The notes under the pieces are model-generated. The model saw nothing but the letters and a program-made list of their open reading frames with translations. It ran no database searches and had not been told where the DNA came from. A DNA stretch of 64,000 bases from Paenibacillus ottowii (lineage in GTDB: Bacteria; Bacillota; Bacilli; Paenibacillales; Paenibacillaceae): positions 248,001-312,000 of the forward strand of contig NZ_VIJZ01000006.1 in NCBI RefSeq assembly GCF_006874425.1. Reading direction: 5' to 3'. Of this stretch, positions 7,938 through 17,294 are shown in pieces; within the stretch, counting starts at the first letter, position 1; each line of letters begins with the position of its first letter. The position numbers and the translations under genes are program-made.

Positions 7938-9572
7938 TTAACCTCGATGTCCTGTGGACTCACGCTGTAGACGCATTAACGGACGCAACACCTTCTGCAA
8001 TATACGCGGATAGTTACCCAGCTCGTCCCTGCGCAATACACGCAGTGCAACCAGCAATACCAAGTAGCATACCAGTACAACCGCTCCGGCAATGCAGCAC
8101 GCGATCAAGAAGGCTACACGCGCAGGTATTAGATGTACCAGCATAATGCAGGCTTCATTTACACCGTACCCGATAGCTCCCGAGACTACAACTGCAATTA
8201 CGAAGCTTGCCCAGCGACGGCCCATAATCGAGAAGGAAACGATCCCTTTCAGCACACGCAAATTCAGCAACGTAATGACGAGAAAACACAATCCGGTTGC
8301 GGCAATAATCCCGTAAATCCCAAGCCAACCAGCCAGCAGCCAGCTCGCTGCCAACTTCACGACGATACCGACCATCACATTGATCATTGAAATACGCGGC
8401 TTGCCCATACCAATCAATATCGAATTAGAGGTCATCATCGTAATCTGGAAGATTGTCCCGAGTGTCAGGACAGCGATAATTCCGCTGCCTCCAAGCGAGC
8501 TGAATAGCAGACCATTAATGGAATAAGCAGTTACACATAAGGCCAGCACAATTGGCATTCCAGTCAAAATAGAGATACGCAAGGCGAGCGTCATCTGATT
8601 TTGTAAATGCTGCTCGTCCTTACGGGCAAAAGCCGCCGAAATGATCGGAATGAGCGATTGGCTGAGTGCAATAGCCAAAATCGGCGGAATGCCCGCCACA
8701 CTCTGTGCCCTAGAACCTAGATAACCCAACTGAGTAGTAGCCTGATCCAATCCCACTTGTCCAGACAACAGTCTAACCACAATCGACGTATCAATAAAAT
8801 TGACCGCCGGAACCGTCAAGGACGACAATACAATGGGAATAGAAAGCTTGAAAATATCTTTGTAAATGCGCATCATCGGTAGTGCAGAGCTTTCCTCTTG
8901 GAATTGCTCTTGACGGTCCTGGCGATCCTGACGACGCAACTTCACCGTGTAGTACAACATGACCGCCAAAGCGCCAAGACTTCCCATGACTCCCCCAAAG
9001 GAGGCACCCGCCGCAACCTCACGATCTCCATAACCAAGCTTCAAAATAATAAAGGCAAGCAGAATTGCGGTTGCTACCCGTGCGACCTGCTCGACAATTT
9101 GCGAAATACCGCCTGCGGTCATATTACCGCGTCCCTGGAAGTATCCGCGCATCATGGCAATGGCAGGAAACAACAGCAAAGCAGGTGCCAAAGCCTGAAT
9201 AGCCAGCGCTGACTGCGGAACCCCTGCTATACGCTCGGCAAAATAAGGCGCTCCAAAATACAGCAGCGCAGTAATGATAATACCGGCTACGGCTGCGAAT
9301 ATCAAAGCCGCACGATACACACGTCGCGCTTCCGCAGGCCGATTCAGTGCGTAGCGTTCCGAAACCATTTTGCTCAGTGTGCTGGGAATGCCAGCCGTAG
9401 CAACCGTAAGCAGCATCAAATAAGCGTTGTTGGCAATGGTAAACGAGGCGTTCCCGACGGAGCCGAGCAAATGCTCCAATGGAACGCGCTGTACCAGACC
9501 AAGCACTCTGGCCACCAAGGCGGCAGCGGCTAAAATAAGCGTACCTTTAAGGAATGTTTCTTTATTGGACAA
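7938..9572 (-). CDS. murJ: MurJ/SpoVB-type polysaccharide flippase
   Basis: Polytopic membrane protein of 544 residues from the chosen start, exactly the size I expect for YtgP (Bacillus MurJ), with about 14 hydrophobic segments. It belongs to the MOP/MATE-like exporters that flip lipid-linked cell-wall precursors. The N-terminus (FLKGTLILAAAALVARVLG) and the early AGIPSTLSKMVSE motif match the YtgP/SpoVB group. The start is TTG at 9572 behind AAGGG; the longer frame from 9611 contains a non-membrane leader with no ribosome site. It could be the lipid II flippase or a sporulation paralogue such as SpoVB; length favours MurJ. Confidence 0.82.
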   Translation of the reverse strand: MSNKETFLKGTLILAAAALVARVLGLVQRVPLEHLLGSVGNASFTIANNAYLMLLTVATAGIPSTLSKMVSERYALNRPAEARRVYRAALIFAAVAGIIITALLYFGAPYFAERIAGVPQSALAIQALAPALLLFPAIAMMRGYFQGRGNMTAGGISQIVEQVARVATAILLAFIILKLGYGDREVAAGASFGGVMGSLGALAVMLYYTVKLRRQDRQDRQEQFQEESSALPMMRIYKDIFKLSIPIVLSSLTVPAVNFIDTSIVVRLLSGQVGLDQATTQLGYLGSRAQSVAGIPPILAIALSQSLIPIISAAFARKDEQHLQNQMTLALRISILTGMPIVLALCVTAYSINGLLFSSLGGSGIIAVLTLGTIFQITMMTSNSILIGMGKPRISMINVMVGIVVKLAASWLLAGWLGIYGIIAATGLCFLVITLLNLRVLKGIVSFSIMGRRWASFVIAVVVSGAIGYGVNEACIMLVHLIPARVAFLIACCIAGAVVLVCYLVLLVALRVLRRDELGNYPRILQKVLRPLMRLQRESTGHRG

Positions 9573-9609
9573 AATGCGTTCCCTTCTTTCTTGCTGTTCA
9601 CATGCATGC

Positions 9610-9659
9610 AAAAGCCCCGCAACAAATAGTCATGGCCTGAGCCATCACCGGTGCGGAGC
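9610..9659 (-). terminator. Terminator between the DUF456 gene and the flippase gene
   Basis: Minus-strand GCTCCGCA pairs with TGCGGGGC (one G-T) and is followed by TTTTG. It lies about 45 bases after the DUF456 gene and just ahead of the flippase gene. Confidence 0.55.
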
Positions 9660-9705
9660 CGCATGTCGATTCTGTCTCTGCAAATCATAATAAACGAATC
9701 TCTGA

Positions 9706-10185
9706 TTATAACACCCAAATCAAGAATACAATAATCATAGCAAGCTGCAAAATTACTTTCATCACGGTGCTGGTAAAGAGGCCTAAGACCGAGCCAAAGC
9801 CAACTTTGATTGCTCGATCTAGCGGGGCTTTGCCAATCAGTTCACCCAGCACAGCACCGATAAATGGTCCCAAAATCAGACCGAATGCCGGAATAACGAA
9901 GGGGCCAATAATGATCCCCACAGTACTGAGGATCGCCGACAGACGTGAGCCGCCAAATCGTTTGACTCCCCACGCATTTACAGCATAATCGGCTATAAAA
10001 AGAGCCACGACGATGAGGGTTTGTATAATCCAAAATAACTTATTATATGAAGCAAACGAGAAAAACCAGCCGTATACAAAAAATGCAAAATAGATGGCGA
10101 GCGCCCCCGGCAATACGGGATATACCGCTCCCGCCATGCCCACAATGAACAGTACAATGACAACAATCCAGCCTACAACGTCCAT
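9706..10185 (-). CDS. DUF456 family membrane protein
   Basis: 159-residue hydrophobic protein of the DUF456 family, function unknown. It shows four or five membrane segments with glycine-rich stretches typical of the family (VYPVLPGALAIY near the start; GLILGPFIGAVLGELIG in the second half). A strong AAGGAGGAGG site precedes the ATG. It follows the HAD phosphatase gene by 50 bases on the same strand and could be cotranscribed with it. Confidence 0.85.
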   Translation of the reverse strand: MDVVGWIVVIVLFIVGMAGAVYPVLPGALAIYFAFFVYGWFFSFASYNKLFWIIQTLIVVALFIADYAVNAWGVKRFGGSRLSAILSTVGIIIGPFVIPAFGLILGPFIGAVLGELIGKAPLDRAIKVGFGSVLGLFTSTVMKVILQLAMIIVFLIWVL

Positions 10186-10235
10186 GGGCCTCCTCCTTTT
10201 CGTCTATTCATCTTGCTTGTGCCTTATTTATTTTA

Positions 10236-10985
10236 TTACACAAGCACATAATCACGAATCACTTCTACAATGCCGTCGTCATTATTCGAAGCCACTACTA
10301 CATTAGCTGCTTCTTTTACAGTATCCTGGGCATTCCCCATCGCTACGCCCAGTCCAGCCGCTTGAATCACAGCCAGATCATTCAAACTGTCGCCAACGGC
10401 AACCACCTGCTCCATCGTAATGCCAAGCAGGTCGCACACTTCAGCGATGCCACTGGCTTTGGATATACCAGCCGGATTAATTTCCAGATTCGTCATCGAG
10501 GAATTGGAAATTTCAAGTCCTCCCAACTCCTGAAGCTGCAGCAAAATTTGATGGCGAATTTCGTCATTTTCCGTATTAAAACCGAATTTAAGCCACTCCT
10601 GTGTATCCAATGTGTCCGGCCAACGTTCTCTATTGTATAATTCATCAGTTGAGTAAGCCCAGAACCATGAGTCTGTTTCTACGGCAATCTGGTGCATCTT
10701 GCGAATAAGCTCCTTATCAAGTAAATAGCGGCGCCACAATTCGTGAGGCGATTTCCACACTTCACTGCCATTTACGGTTACCATAGGCGTCTCCAGGCCG
10801 AGTTGCTGACCGTAAGGCAAAGCATGCATCGCTGCACGTCCAGTGGACAAGCATACATGAATCCCTTCCTGAATCGCCTTGTTAATCCAATTAATCGTTT
10901 CCAGGCTTATTTCATGATTATCGTTCAATAAAGTTCCATCCATGTCGAGCGCAAGCAGTTTGTATTTATGTTGGTTTTCTCCCAT
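10236..10985 (-). CDS. Cof-type HAD family phosphatase
   Basis: Cytosolic haloacid dehalogenase-like phosphatase of 249 residues. HAD motif I is LDMDGTLL (nucleophile D14, acid D16), motif II is the STGR segment, and motif IV is VGDSLNDLAVI towards the C-terminus. The Cof/IIB cap lies between. Such enzymes dephosphorylate sugar phosphates, flavin or PLP-type substrates; the substrate cannot be predicted here. Ribosome site GGAGG. It sits between the DUF456 gene and the penicillin-binding protein pair on the same strand. Confidence 0.9.
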   Translation of the reverse strand: MGENQHKYKLLALDMDGTLLNDNHEISLETINWINKAIQEGIHVCLSTGRAAMHALPYGQQLGLETPMVTVNGSEVWKSPHELWRRYLLDKELIRKMHQIAVETDSWFWAYSTDELYNRERWPDTLDTQEWLKFGFNTENDEIRHQILLQLQELGGLEISNSSMTNLEINPAGISKASGIAEVCDLLGITMEQVVAVGDSLNDLAVIQAAGLGVAMGNAQDTVKEAANVVVASNNDDGIVEVIRDYVLV

Positions 10986-11067
10986 CGTCTCTCTTCCTCC
11001 TGTATGTCCCTTATGTCCAACGACATTTTACCATGAAAAAGAGATGCCCACAAAAGAATTCAAACCC

Positions 11068-13146
11068 TTATTTCGCTGCCTGAGGCTTTTTGGGAATACC
11101 ATCGAGCCCGTATACTTCGTCATACGCATCAAATATTTTACGCGCAACAGGTCCCGCGCTCGTTGCACCAAAGCCTCCTTCAGGAATGATCACCGCCACA
11201 GCTAGCTTCGGATTTTGACGGGGAGCAAAAGCAATGAACACCCCGTTATCTTTAACCGTACGACCCACTACCTGCTGAGAAGTCCCTGTTTTACGGGCAT
11301 AATCATAAGGAAATCCGTTAAACGCTTTAACATCAGTAGCCATGCCGCGAACCACAGTGTCCCAGTACGTATCTGAAAAAGCGACCTCATTCAGCACCTT
11401 CGGTTTAAACTCACGTACGAGATTCCCCTGATCATCTACAATTTTACTGACCAGACGAGGCTGCATTCGCTTGCCCTTGGTTGCCAGCACAGTCGTATAC
11501 TGGGCCAGCTGCATCGCTGTATATTTTCCCTGCTGGCCAAAGGATGCCTGTACTAAACGTGTCAATGCACTTTCATGCTTACTGGTGTACTCCAGTCTGC
11601 CTGCCCACTCGCCGGGTAGATCGACTTCCGTCGGTACGCCTAGTCCAAATCGCTTCATATACCTGTCCCATATATCAATCCCCTGATGTACCCCTGCATT
11701 GCTGCCGTATTTAGCATATAGCGGCTTGCCCACCATATCTACCATGAACGTATTCGACGAGAATTCAATTGCTTTACTAGGTGTCAGAGGACCATACACA
11801 TGCCCGCCTGAATTCCCGACCCGGCTAGAGCGATTTTTGCCATAATACGCACTTCCCGTATCCTGATAAGTTTGTCCAGGCGAAAAAAAATTTTCCTTCA
11901 ACCCAATCAGCACGGTTAGCGGCTTGATAGTTGAACCCAGCAAGACCGAGGATTCGGGGTGCGGACCCGCTTTTCCGCTAGGTACGGATTTAATCGTTCC
12001 GTTCCCCATTTTATGCTGAATATCGTTATATACCGAGGCCGACGCACTTCCCGTTTTCCATACATTCGAGTCATAATCGGGCATACTGGCCATCGCCACG
12101 ACATGTCCGGTCTCTACCTCCATCGCGACAGCGAAGCCAGTGGTTGCATCCTGATGAAGTTTACCTGATACGGCATGAGTATGAAGCCAGCTGAGCTGAT
12201 CCATAATCGCTTGTTCGGTTTTTTGTTGAACTTCCTTGTTGATGGTAGAATACAGATGATGACCTTTCACTGGAGGCGTAATGGATTCAATGCCCTCCGG
12301 CATGCTGCGCGGGTTGACCTCTACCGTTTTATAGCCGTTTTTTCCTCTCAGCTCGTCTTGATACTGAAGCTCCAAGCCATCATATCCGACAATTTCGCTT
12401 TCCGAATATACCTGTTCCGGTCTTAGGACCTCCGAATTGGCCTCATACAACTCTTTATATTTGGCCCGATTTGTTCGGGCTCCTTTGAATTTATACATAT
12501 ATCCAATCGTTTGGACTGCTACCCGATCCGAGTCATAATGGCGTACACTTTCTTCGATAACCTCCACACCTGGAAACTCTGCTCGATGCTCCAGAAAATA
12601 AGCGATTTCCTGCTGACTCAGATCAGATTTGACCAAACGCGGGGTAAATCCTCTAAATTGAATATAATCAGGGTCGAGTCGCTTGATAATCTCCTCTGCA
12701 TCAAGTTGCTCTCCTTCGGCACGCCCCAGTTCGTTTAATTTGCTAGCAAGCTTGTCAGCAAAAGCATTAAGCTCAGGGAGCAGCTTTTCCCCCGGCTTGC
12801 GATTATTTTCCGTACGCTTGCTATAATCCTTAGACAAAGTTACGTACAGGGACTGCACCGGGGTGGAATATGCCAGTCTAATCTTACCTGTGGAGTCATA
12901 AATCGTACCGCGACTTGGGGTAAGCGGGACATTTTTGGTATTTATCGATTGCTGCTGCCCCTTTAGCTCCTCTGATTGTACAAACTGCAATACAGCTAGT
13001 CTGGTAATGATTAGGGCAAACAGCACAAAAACACTAAAAAACAGTAGGTTGGTTCGTAGAACCGTCCGCTTTTTTCGTGATTCAGCATTCTCTTCATCAT
13101 TTTTCTTTTTGAATGAAAACTTTTTGTCCAAACTTCCTCTGTCCAT
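11068..13146 (-). CDS. Class B penicillin-binding protein 2, copy 1
   Basis: Peptidoglycan transpeptidase of 692 residues: short cytoplasmic tail, one membrane anchor (about residues 33-52), a PBP dimerisation domain and a transpeptidase domain. Catalytic motifs are STIK (SxxK), SSN (SxN) and KTGTS (KTG box). It resembles the elongation-type PBP2/PbpA-PbpH family. The neighbour at 13328-15409 is a close paralogue in tandem, separated by a terminator. In Bacillus the pair PbpA/PbpH is redundant for rod shape; the same may hold here. The ribosome site (GGAG) is rather far from the ATG. Confidence 0.92.
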   Translation of the reverse strand: MDRGSLDKKFSFKKKNDEENAESRKKRTVLRTNLLFFSVFVLFALIITRLAVLQFVQSEELKGQQQSINTKNVPLTPSRGTIYDSTGKIRLAYSTPVQSLYVTLSKDYSKRTENNRKPGEKLLPELNAFADKLASKLNELGRAEGEQLDAEEIIKRLDPDYIQFRGFTPRLVKSDLSQQEIAYFLEHRAEFPGVEVIEESVRHYDSDRVAVQTIGYMYKFKGARTNRAKYKELYEANSEVLRPEQVYSESEIVGYDGLELQYQDELRGKNGYKTVEVNPRSMPEGIESITPPVKGHHLYSTINKEVQQKTEQAIMDQLSWLHTHAVSGKLHQDATTGFAVAMEVETGHVVAMASMPDYDSNVWKTGSASASVYNDIQHKMGNGTIKSVPSGKAGPHPESSVLLGSTIKPLTVLIGLKENFFSPGQTYQDTGSAYYGKNRSSRVGNSGGHVYGPLTPSKAIEFSSNTFMVDMVGKPLYAKYGSNAGVHQGIDIWDRYMKRFGLGVPTEVDLPGEWAGRLEYTSKHESALTRLVQASFGQQGKYTAMQLAQYTTVLATKGKRMQPRLVSKIVDDQGNLVREFKPKVLNEVAFSDTYWDTVVRGMATDVKAFNGFPYDYARKTGTSQQVVGRTVKDNGVFIAFAPRQNPKLAVAVIIPEGGFGATSAGPVARKIFDAYDEVYGLDGIPKKPQAAK

Positions 13147-13260
13147 ATTTGCTGGTCATTACTCCTTCCAATAAAGTCTCCTATTCCTGATCCTACCATA
13201 TTGAAAGCAAGAAACGATGAAATTTAAGATGACAATTTTGTAAGAAAACGTATAAAGAAC

Positions 13261-13300
13261 AAAAAAAAGCTTTCCTCAGTCCAAAGGCTGAGGAAAGCTT
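13261..13300 (-). terminator. Strong terminator between the two PBP genes
   Basis: AAGCTTTCCTCAG and CTGAGGAAAGCTT form a perfect 13-bp stem with an eight-base loop, followed on the minus strand by a run of T. It lies 28 bases after the upstream PBP gene, so the second PBP gene probably has its own promoter or depends on read-through. Confidence 0.85.
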
Positions 13301-13327
13301 ATATGAGTAAAAATCTGTATAAAATAA

Positions 13328-15409
13328 TTATGGCTGTTTAGCTGCATTAGAATCGGCTGTCGCTGTATCCTTTTTCTTAGGAACACCGTCCAGACCATAT
13401 ACTTCATCATAAGCATCAAAGATTTTACGTGCCACAGGTCCGGCGCTCCAAGCCCCGAAGCCTCCTTCAGGAATGACAACGGCTACGGCCAGCTTCGGAT
13501 GCTGGCGTGGTGCAAAGGCGATAAATACCCCGTTATCTTTTAGTTCTCTACCTACACTCTGCTGTGATGTACCTGTTTTGCGGGCAAAGTCATAAGGGAA
13601 GCCATTAAATGCGCTAACGTCTGTAGCCATTCCGCGTATGACCTCATTCCAGTAAGCATCCGGGAAGTTCACTTCATTCAGCACCTTCGGCTTAAACGTC
13701 TGGACAACATTACCATTGGTATCTTTAATTTGACTGACCAAATGTGGCTCCATCCGTTTGCCTTTTGTAGCAATCATCGTTGTATACTGAGCAAGTTGCA
13801 TAGGCGTATATTTACCTTGTTGACCAAAGGATGCATATGCTAATTTGGAAAGTGCAGACTCGGATTTACTCGTATATTCTCGCCAACCCCGGAACTCACC
13901 AGGCAAGTCTACTCCAGTAGAAACACCTAATCCAAATTCCTTCATGTAGCGGTCCCATACGTTAACACCTTGGTCTTCTGCAGCGTTATTAATATATTTG
14001 TTATATAAGCGCTTGCCAACCATATCGACCATAAAGGCATTGGAGGAATGGCGAATAGCGGTAGCCGGGTCCATTGAACCGTACACATGACCAGATGCGT
14101 TGCGTACCCGTGAAGAGTTGTTCCGTCCGAAATAAGCTGCTCCTGTGTCTTGATAGTACGTATTTGTTGTAAACAGTCCTTCTTCCAATCCAATAAGAAC
14201 AGACAGCGGCTTAATTGTAGATCCCAGAAGCACTGTAGAATCTGGATGCTGTCCAGGTTGGCCTGAGCCAACGTTCTTTATTGTAGCGTTTTGATACACA
14301 TGTTTTATCTCTTCATATTTGTCTTTTGAAATCGTACCCGTTTGCCAATAATTCGCATCATAATCCGGCATACTAGCCATAGCTACCACATTTCCGGTAT
14401 CTACTTCCATCGCTACTGCGAAGCCTGTTTTCGCATAAGGATGAGTCTTGCCGGATACAGCATGTGAATGGAGCCATCTCAATTGATCCATAATGGCATT
14501 TTCAGTCTTCACCTGAATCTCTTTGTTAATCGTGGAATAGACATTATCCCCTTTTTGCGGAGGAGTAACAGAATCTACACCTTCCGGCATATTGCGTGGA
14601 TCAATGGGTACTGTTTTATAGCCATTTTTCCCCCGTAATTGTTCCTGATATTGATATTCCAGCCCGTCAAAGCCCACAGATTCATTATCCATATAAATGA
14701 GGCCCGGATCATTTTCAGCTGACATGGATTTTTGAATATTCTTATATTTCTCCAATGTTTCACGTGCACTTTTATAACTTTTAATATAACCAACCGTTTG
14801 AACAGCTACTGTATCAGGATCGTAATGACGTACCGTTTCTTCAACGACATCTACGCCTGGAAACTCACTTTTATGCTGCATAAAATAGGCAACTTCATCT
14901 TTACTAAGATTCGTTTTGATCAGCCGCGGCGTAAAACCGCTAAATCGCTGATAGTTCCGGTCCATAGCGTCCATAATTTGCTCTGGCGTCATTTTAGGCT
15001 CATCTTTATTGCCATATTCAGCAAAGCGATTCGCCAGCTTTTGTGTCATCTTTTCCAGCTCAGGCAACAGCTTTTTATCTGGACTACGCTTTTCTTCCAT
15101 ACCATCACTATAATTCTTGGAGAGCGTGATATACAGCGATTGTACAGGTGTTGAATATGCCAGTCTGTTCTGCCCGGTTGAATCATAAATTGTTCCGCGA
15201 ATCGGCGTAAGTGGTACGTTTTTGGTAACATTACTGGCCTCCTGCTGTTTGAGCTGGGGTCCATCTACAAATTGAAGTATCGCCAGTCTGACAATGATGA
15301 CTGTAAATATAATGAACGAGCTGAAAAAGAACAGATTGATCCGGAAGCTAAATCTTTTTCGGTCGGATGTCTCATTGTTTTTTTCTTGCTCGTTGTTCAT
15401 CTTTCTCAT
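13328..15409 (-). CDS. Class B penicillin-binding protein 2, copy 2
   Basis: 693-residue paralogue of the adjacent PBP, with long identical blocks such as FNGFPYD, ARKTGTSQQ and AVAMEV. It has a membrane anchor near residues 27-48, a dimerisation domain, then STIK, SSN and KTGTS transpeptidase motifs. The C-terminal tail differs (acidic and alanine-rich, ending AAKQP). Two in-frame ATG codons lie near the start; the first is used here, but the codon four residues later has better ribosome-site spacing. It follows the transglutaminase gene by 20 bases, which suggests one operon. Confidence 0.92.
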   Translation of the reverse strand: MRKMNNEQEKNNETSDRKRFSFRINLFFFSSFIIFTVIIVRLAILQFVDGPQLKQQEASNVTKNVPLTPIRGTIYDSTGQNRLAYSTPVQSLYITLSKNYSDGMEEKRSPDKKLLPELEKMTQKLANRFAEYGNKDEPKMTPEQIMDAMDRNYQRFSGFTPRLIKTNLSKDEVAYFMQHKSEFPGVDVVEETVRHYDPDTVAVQTVGYIKSYKSARETLEKYKNIQKSMSAENDPGLIYMDNESVGFDGLEYQYQEQLRGKNGYKTVPIDPRNMPEGVDSVTPPQKGDNVYSTINKEIQVKTENAIMDQLRWLHSHAVSGKTHPYAKTGFAVAMEVDTGNVVAMASMPDYDANYWQTGTISKDKYEEIKHVYQNATIKNVGSGQPGQHPDSTVLLGSTIKPLSVLIGLEEGLFTTNTYYQDTGAAYFGRNNSSRVRNASGHVYGSMDPATAIRHSSNAFMVDMVGKRLYNKYINNAAEDQGVNVWDRYMKEFGLGVSTGVDLPGEFRGWREYTSKSESALSKLAYASFGQQGKYTPMQLAQYTTMIATKGKRMEPHLVSQIKDTNGNVVQTFKPKVLNEVNFPDAYWNEVIRGMATDVSAFNGFPYDFARKTGTSQQSVGRELKDNGVFIAFAPRQHPKLAVAVVIPEGGFGAWSAGPVARKIFDAYDEVYGLDGVPKKKDTATADSNAAKQP

Positions 15410-15429
15410 GCGCCCTTCTCCACTCCTTC

Positions 15430-16575
15430 TTAAATCACTTTATCCTTGATATGTGTTTGAGCAAAACCAGGCGGATTAAACCAGTCCCCACTTTGTGCCC
15501 AGGTCGGGTCGAGCGGGACCCACCGATCCTGTCCGCTCAAATACACCTCATTCCAGGCATGGGAGCCGTAACCTCCCTGTCCGTTGTATCCAAGGCCTGT
15601 AACGACCTTGACCTGTAGTCCCTGTGAACGAGCCATCATTGCGTACAGGCGGGCATAATCAATGCATACTCCTTTACGGGTATCAAACGTATCTTTGGGA
15701 GTCTGCTCATGCCAATCCCCACGTTGCTCATAGGCTTCTACCTTACTGTAATCATAGCTAATGCGGGTGCCTACCCATTCATACAAGGCTCTGGCTTTTT
15801 GCTCATCACCGCTAGCTCCTTCGGTAATCTTGACTGCTGCCTGACCGATATCATCCGGAATGTCCCGGTCGATTATTTCGTATTTGCGCTGCATGATACC
15901 ATTCAATTCCTTGGTAACAGCCTGCGTAAATACGGGCAGCTTATCCTTAATCAGAGTCCCGGACAACGGCTCAATGACCGATTGCGCACCTTGCTTATAA
16001 ATCGGCGAAGCTTGTACGTAGCTGCTAAACCCGCTGTCTGGATACAGACTTACGCCTATGAACAGCAGGGCTATGATCATCATGGCGCGAGCTCCACCAA
16101 TAAGGGTACCGATTCCAGCCCCTGCCACCCTGCTGAAGAAGCCAGATTTCTTTTCATGCTCATGGAGTTCCGACTTGCCGCCTACCACCAACACATAAAT
16201 AGCACGTAGTAAAAACTGGGCAATAGCATAACTAAGCATAAACAATACGGCGAACCGCAGCAGCGGAAAACCCTCTACCCCCGCCACGAGCGTATAATAA
16301 AATTGCTCAATTCCACTAAGTTTGCGCTGCGGCAAATGCTCCATGTAAGCTGCCAGCCATTGCTGTACTTTCGGTGAAAGCCACATGGCTACCCCGAGCG
16401 AGCACAAAATACCCGTCACAGTGAGTATCCCATCCACAATGAGACTAAACAGCGCACCCACAGATCTGGAGGCCCCTCGCCTCCACCCCTGTATCAACGA
16501 CAATATGACGATGGCGATCAGAAACACCGTCACGCCATTCCAATGAAGAACAGACTCCAGCCAGGATGGGTTCAT
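15430..16575 (-). CDS. CvpA-like membrane protein fused to a transglutaminase domain
   Basis: 381-residue membrane protein. The first 200 residues hold about five hydrophobic segments with a CvpA-like look (GWRRGASRSVGALF near the N-terminus; FSRVAGAGIGTLIGGARAMM later). The C-terminal part is a transglutaminase-like domain with the Cys-His-Asp triad visible as KGVCIDYARL, GSHAWNEVYL and PLDPTW. Such domains act as cysteine proteases or amidases at the cell surface. The start is ATG at 16575 behind AGGAGGAG; the longer frame adds an arginine-rich leader without a ribosome site. Placement before two PBP genes suggests a cell-wall role, by inference only. Confidence 0.85.
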   Translation of the reverse strand: MNPSWLESVLHWNGVTVFLIAIVILSLIQGWRRGASRSVGALFSLIVDGILTVTGILCSLGVAMWLSPKVQQWLAAYMEHLPQRKLSGIEQFYYTLVAGVEGFPLLRFAVLFMLSYAIAQFLLRAIYVLVVGGKSELHEHEKKSGFFSRVAGAGIGTLIGGARAMMIIALLFIGVSLYPDSGFSSYVQASPIYKQGAQSVIEPLSGTLIKDKLPVFTQAVTKELNGIMQRKYEIIDRDIPDDIGQAAVKITEGASGDEQKARALYEWVGTRISYDYSKVEAYEQRGDWHEQTPKDTFDTRKGVCIDYARLYAMMARSQGLQVKVVTGLGYNGQGGYGSHAWNEVYLSGQDRWVPLDPTWAQSGDWFNPPGFAQTHIKDKVI

Positions 16576-16591
16576 TGTGCTCCTCCTGTCT

Positions 16592-17074
16592 CTACGGCGA
16601 CTGTGGCGGCTGTACAGCCGCCAAGTCTTTCGCACTATCAATATATTTCTTGACGGTGTCGCTCATACTCCATTCGCCCAGCGACATTCCCTGATACCAT
16701 ACCTTGACCTTATCACCCTCAAACGGACCTTTTACTTCCAGGTTCGAACTGGATACTGTAAATGTACCATCCCCGTTGGAGGTGTATTTGGCATTTTGCC
16801 CCTCTTTTATCATCATGTTCAAAGCCTCGCTCTGAACCTTGTTAATTGCATCATCTTTTGCCTGAGTCACGACCTTGCCGACCTGTTCAAATGAAATCCC
16901 ACTGTATACTAGCAAGCCTGCAATCACAACGATGATGATCAGCCATTTTACGAGAGTTCTAACAATCTTCAATATGACCAATAATAGAACAAGCCCAATC
17001 AATATATACAGCCAGTTATCCTGAACGATCTGCCAATTGTGTTCCAAAAATTCTGTCCAGACGTTCTTATCCAT
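16592..17074 (-). CDS. Small membrane-anchored protein of unknown function
   Basis: 160 residues. Two hydrophobic segments (about 20-40 and 44-60) are followed by a soluble domain of about 100 residues, probably outside the cell. I do not recognise the family. It ends 16 bases before the transglutaminase gene, with the same orientation and a good ribosome site (GGGAG), so it is probably the first gene of an operon running into the PBP genes. A cell-envelope role is plausible from that context only. Confidence 0.7.
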   Translation of the reverse strand: MDKNVWTEFLEHNWQIVQDNWLYILIGLVLLLVILKIVRTLVKWLIIIVVIAGLLVYSGISFEQVGKVVTQAKDDAINKVQSEALNMMIKEGQNAKYTSNGDGTFTVSSSNLEVKGPFEGDKVKVWYQGMSLGEWSMSDTVKKYIDSAKDLAAVQPPQSP

Positions 17075-17294
17075 TCGCTACACTCCCGTTTTCAACTACA
17101 TGATTCAATTGCAAATTGTCTCTGTAATTATACATGATTACGCAATGTCCTGTCAGCTTGGGTCTTTTACATCCCCTGTCATTTAATTCTTGTCCATACA
17201 AAGTGTTCTATGTTCGTCTAATCCAGCGTACAACTTAGGAAGGGCCAATACGTGGTAATATGAAAGTTTACATTAGGGAAAGGGGGTCATTCAC

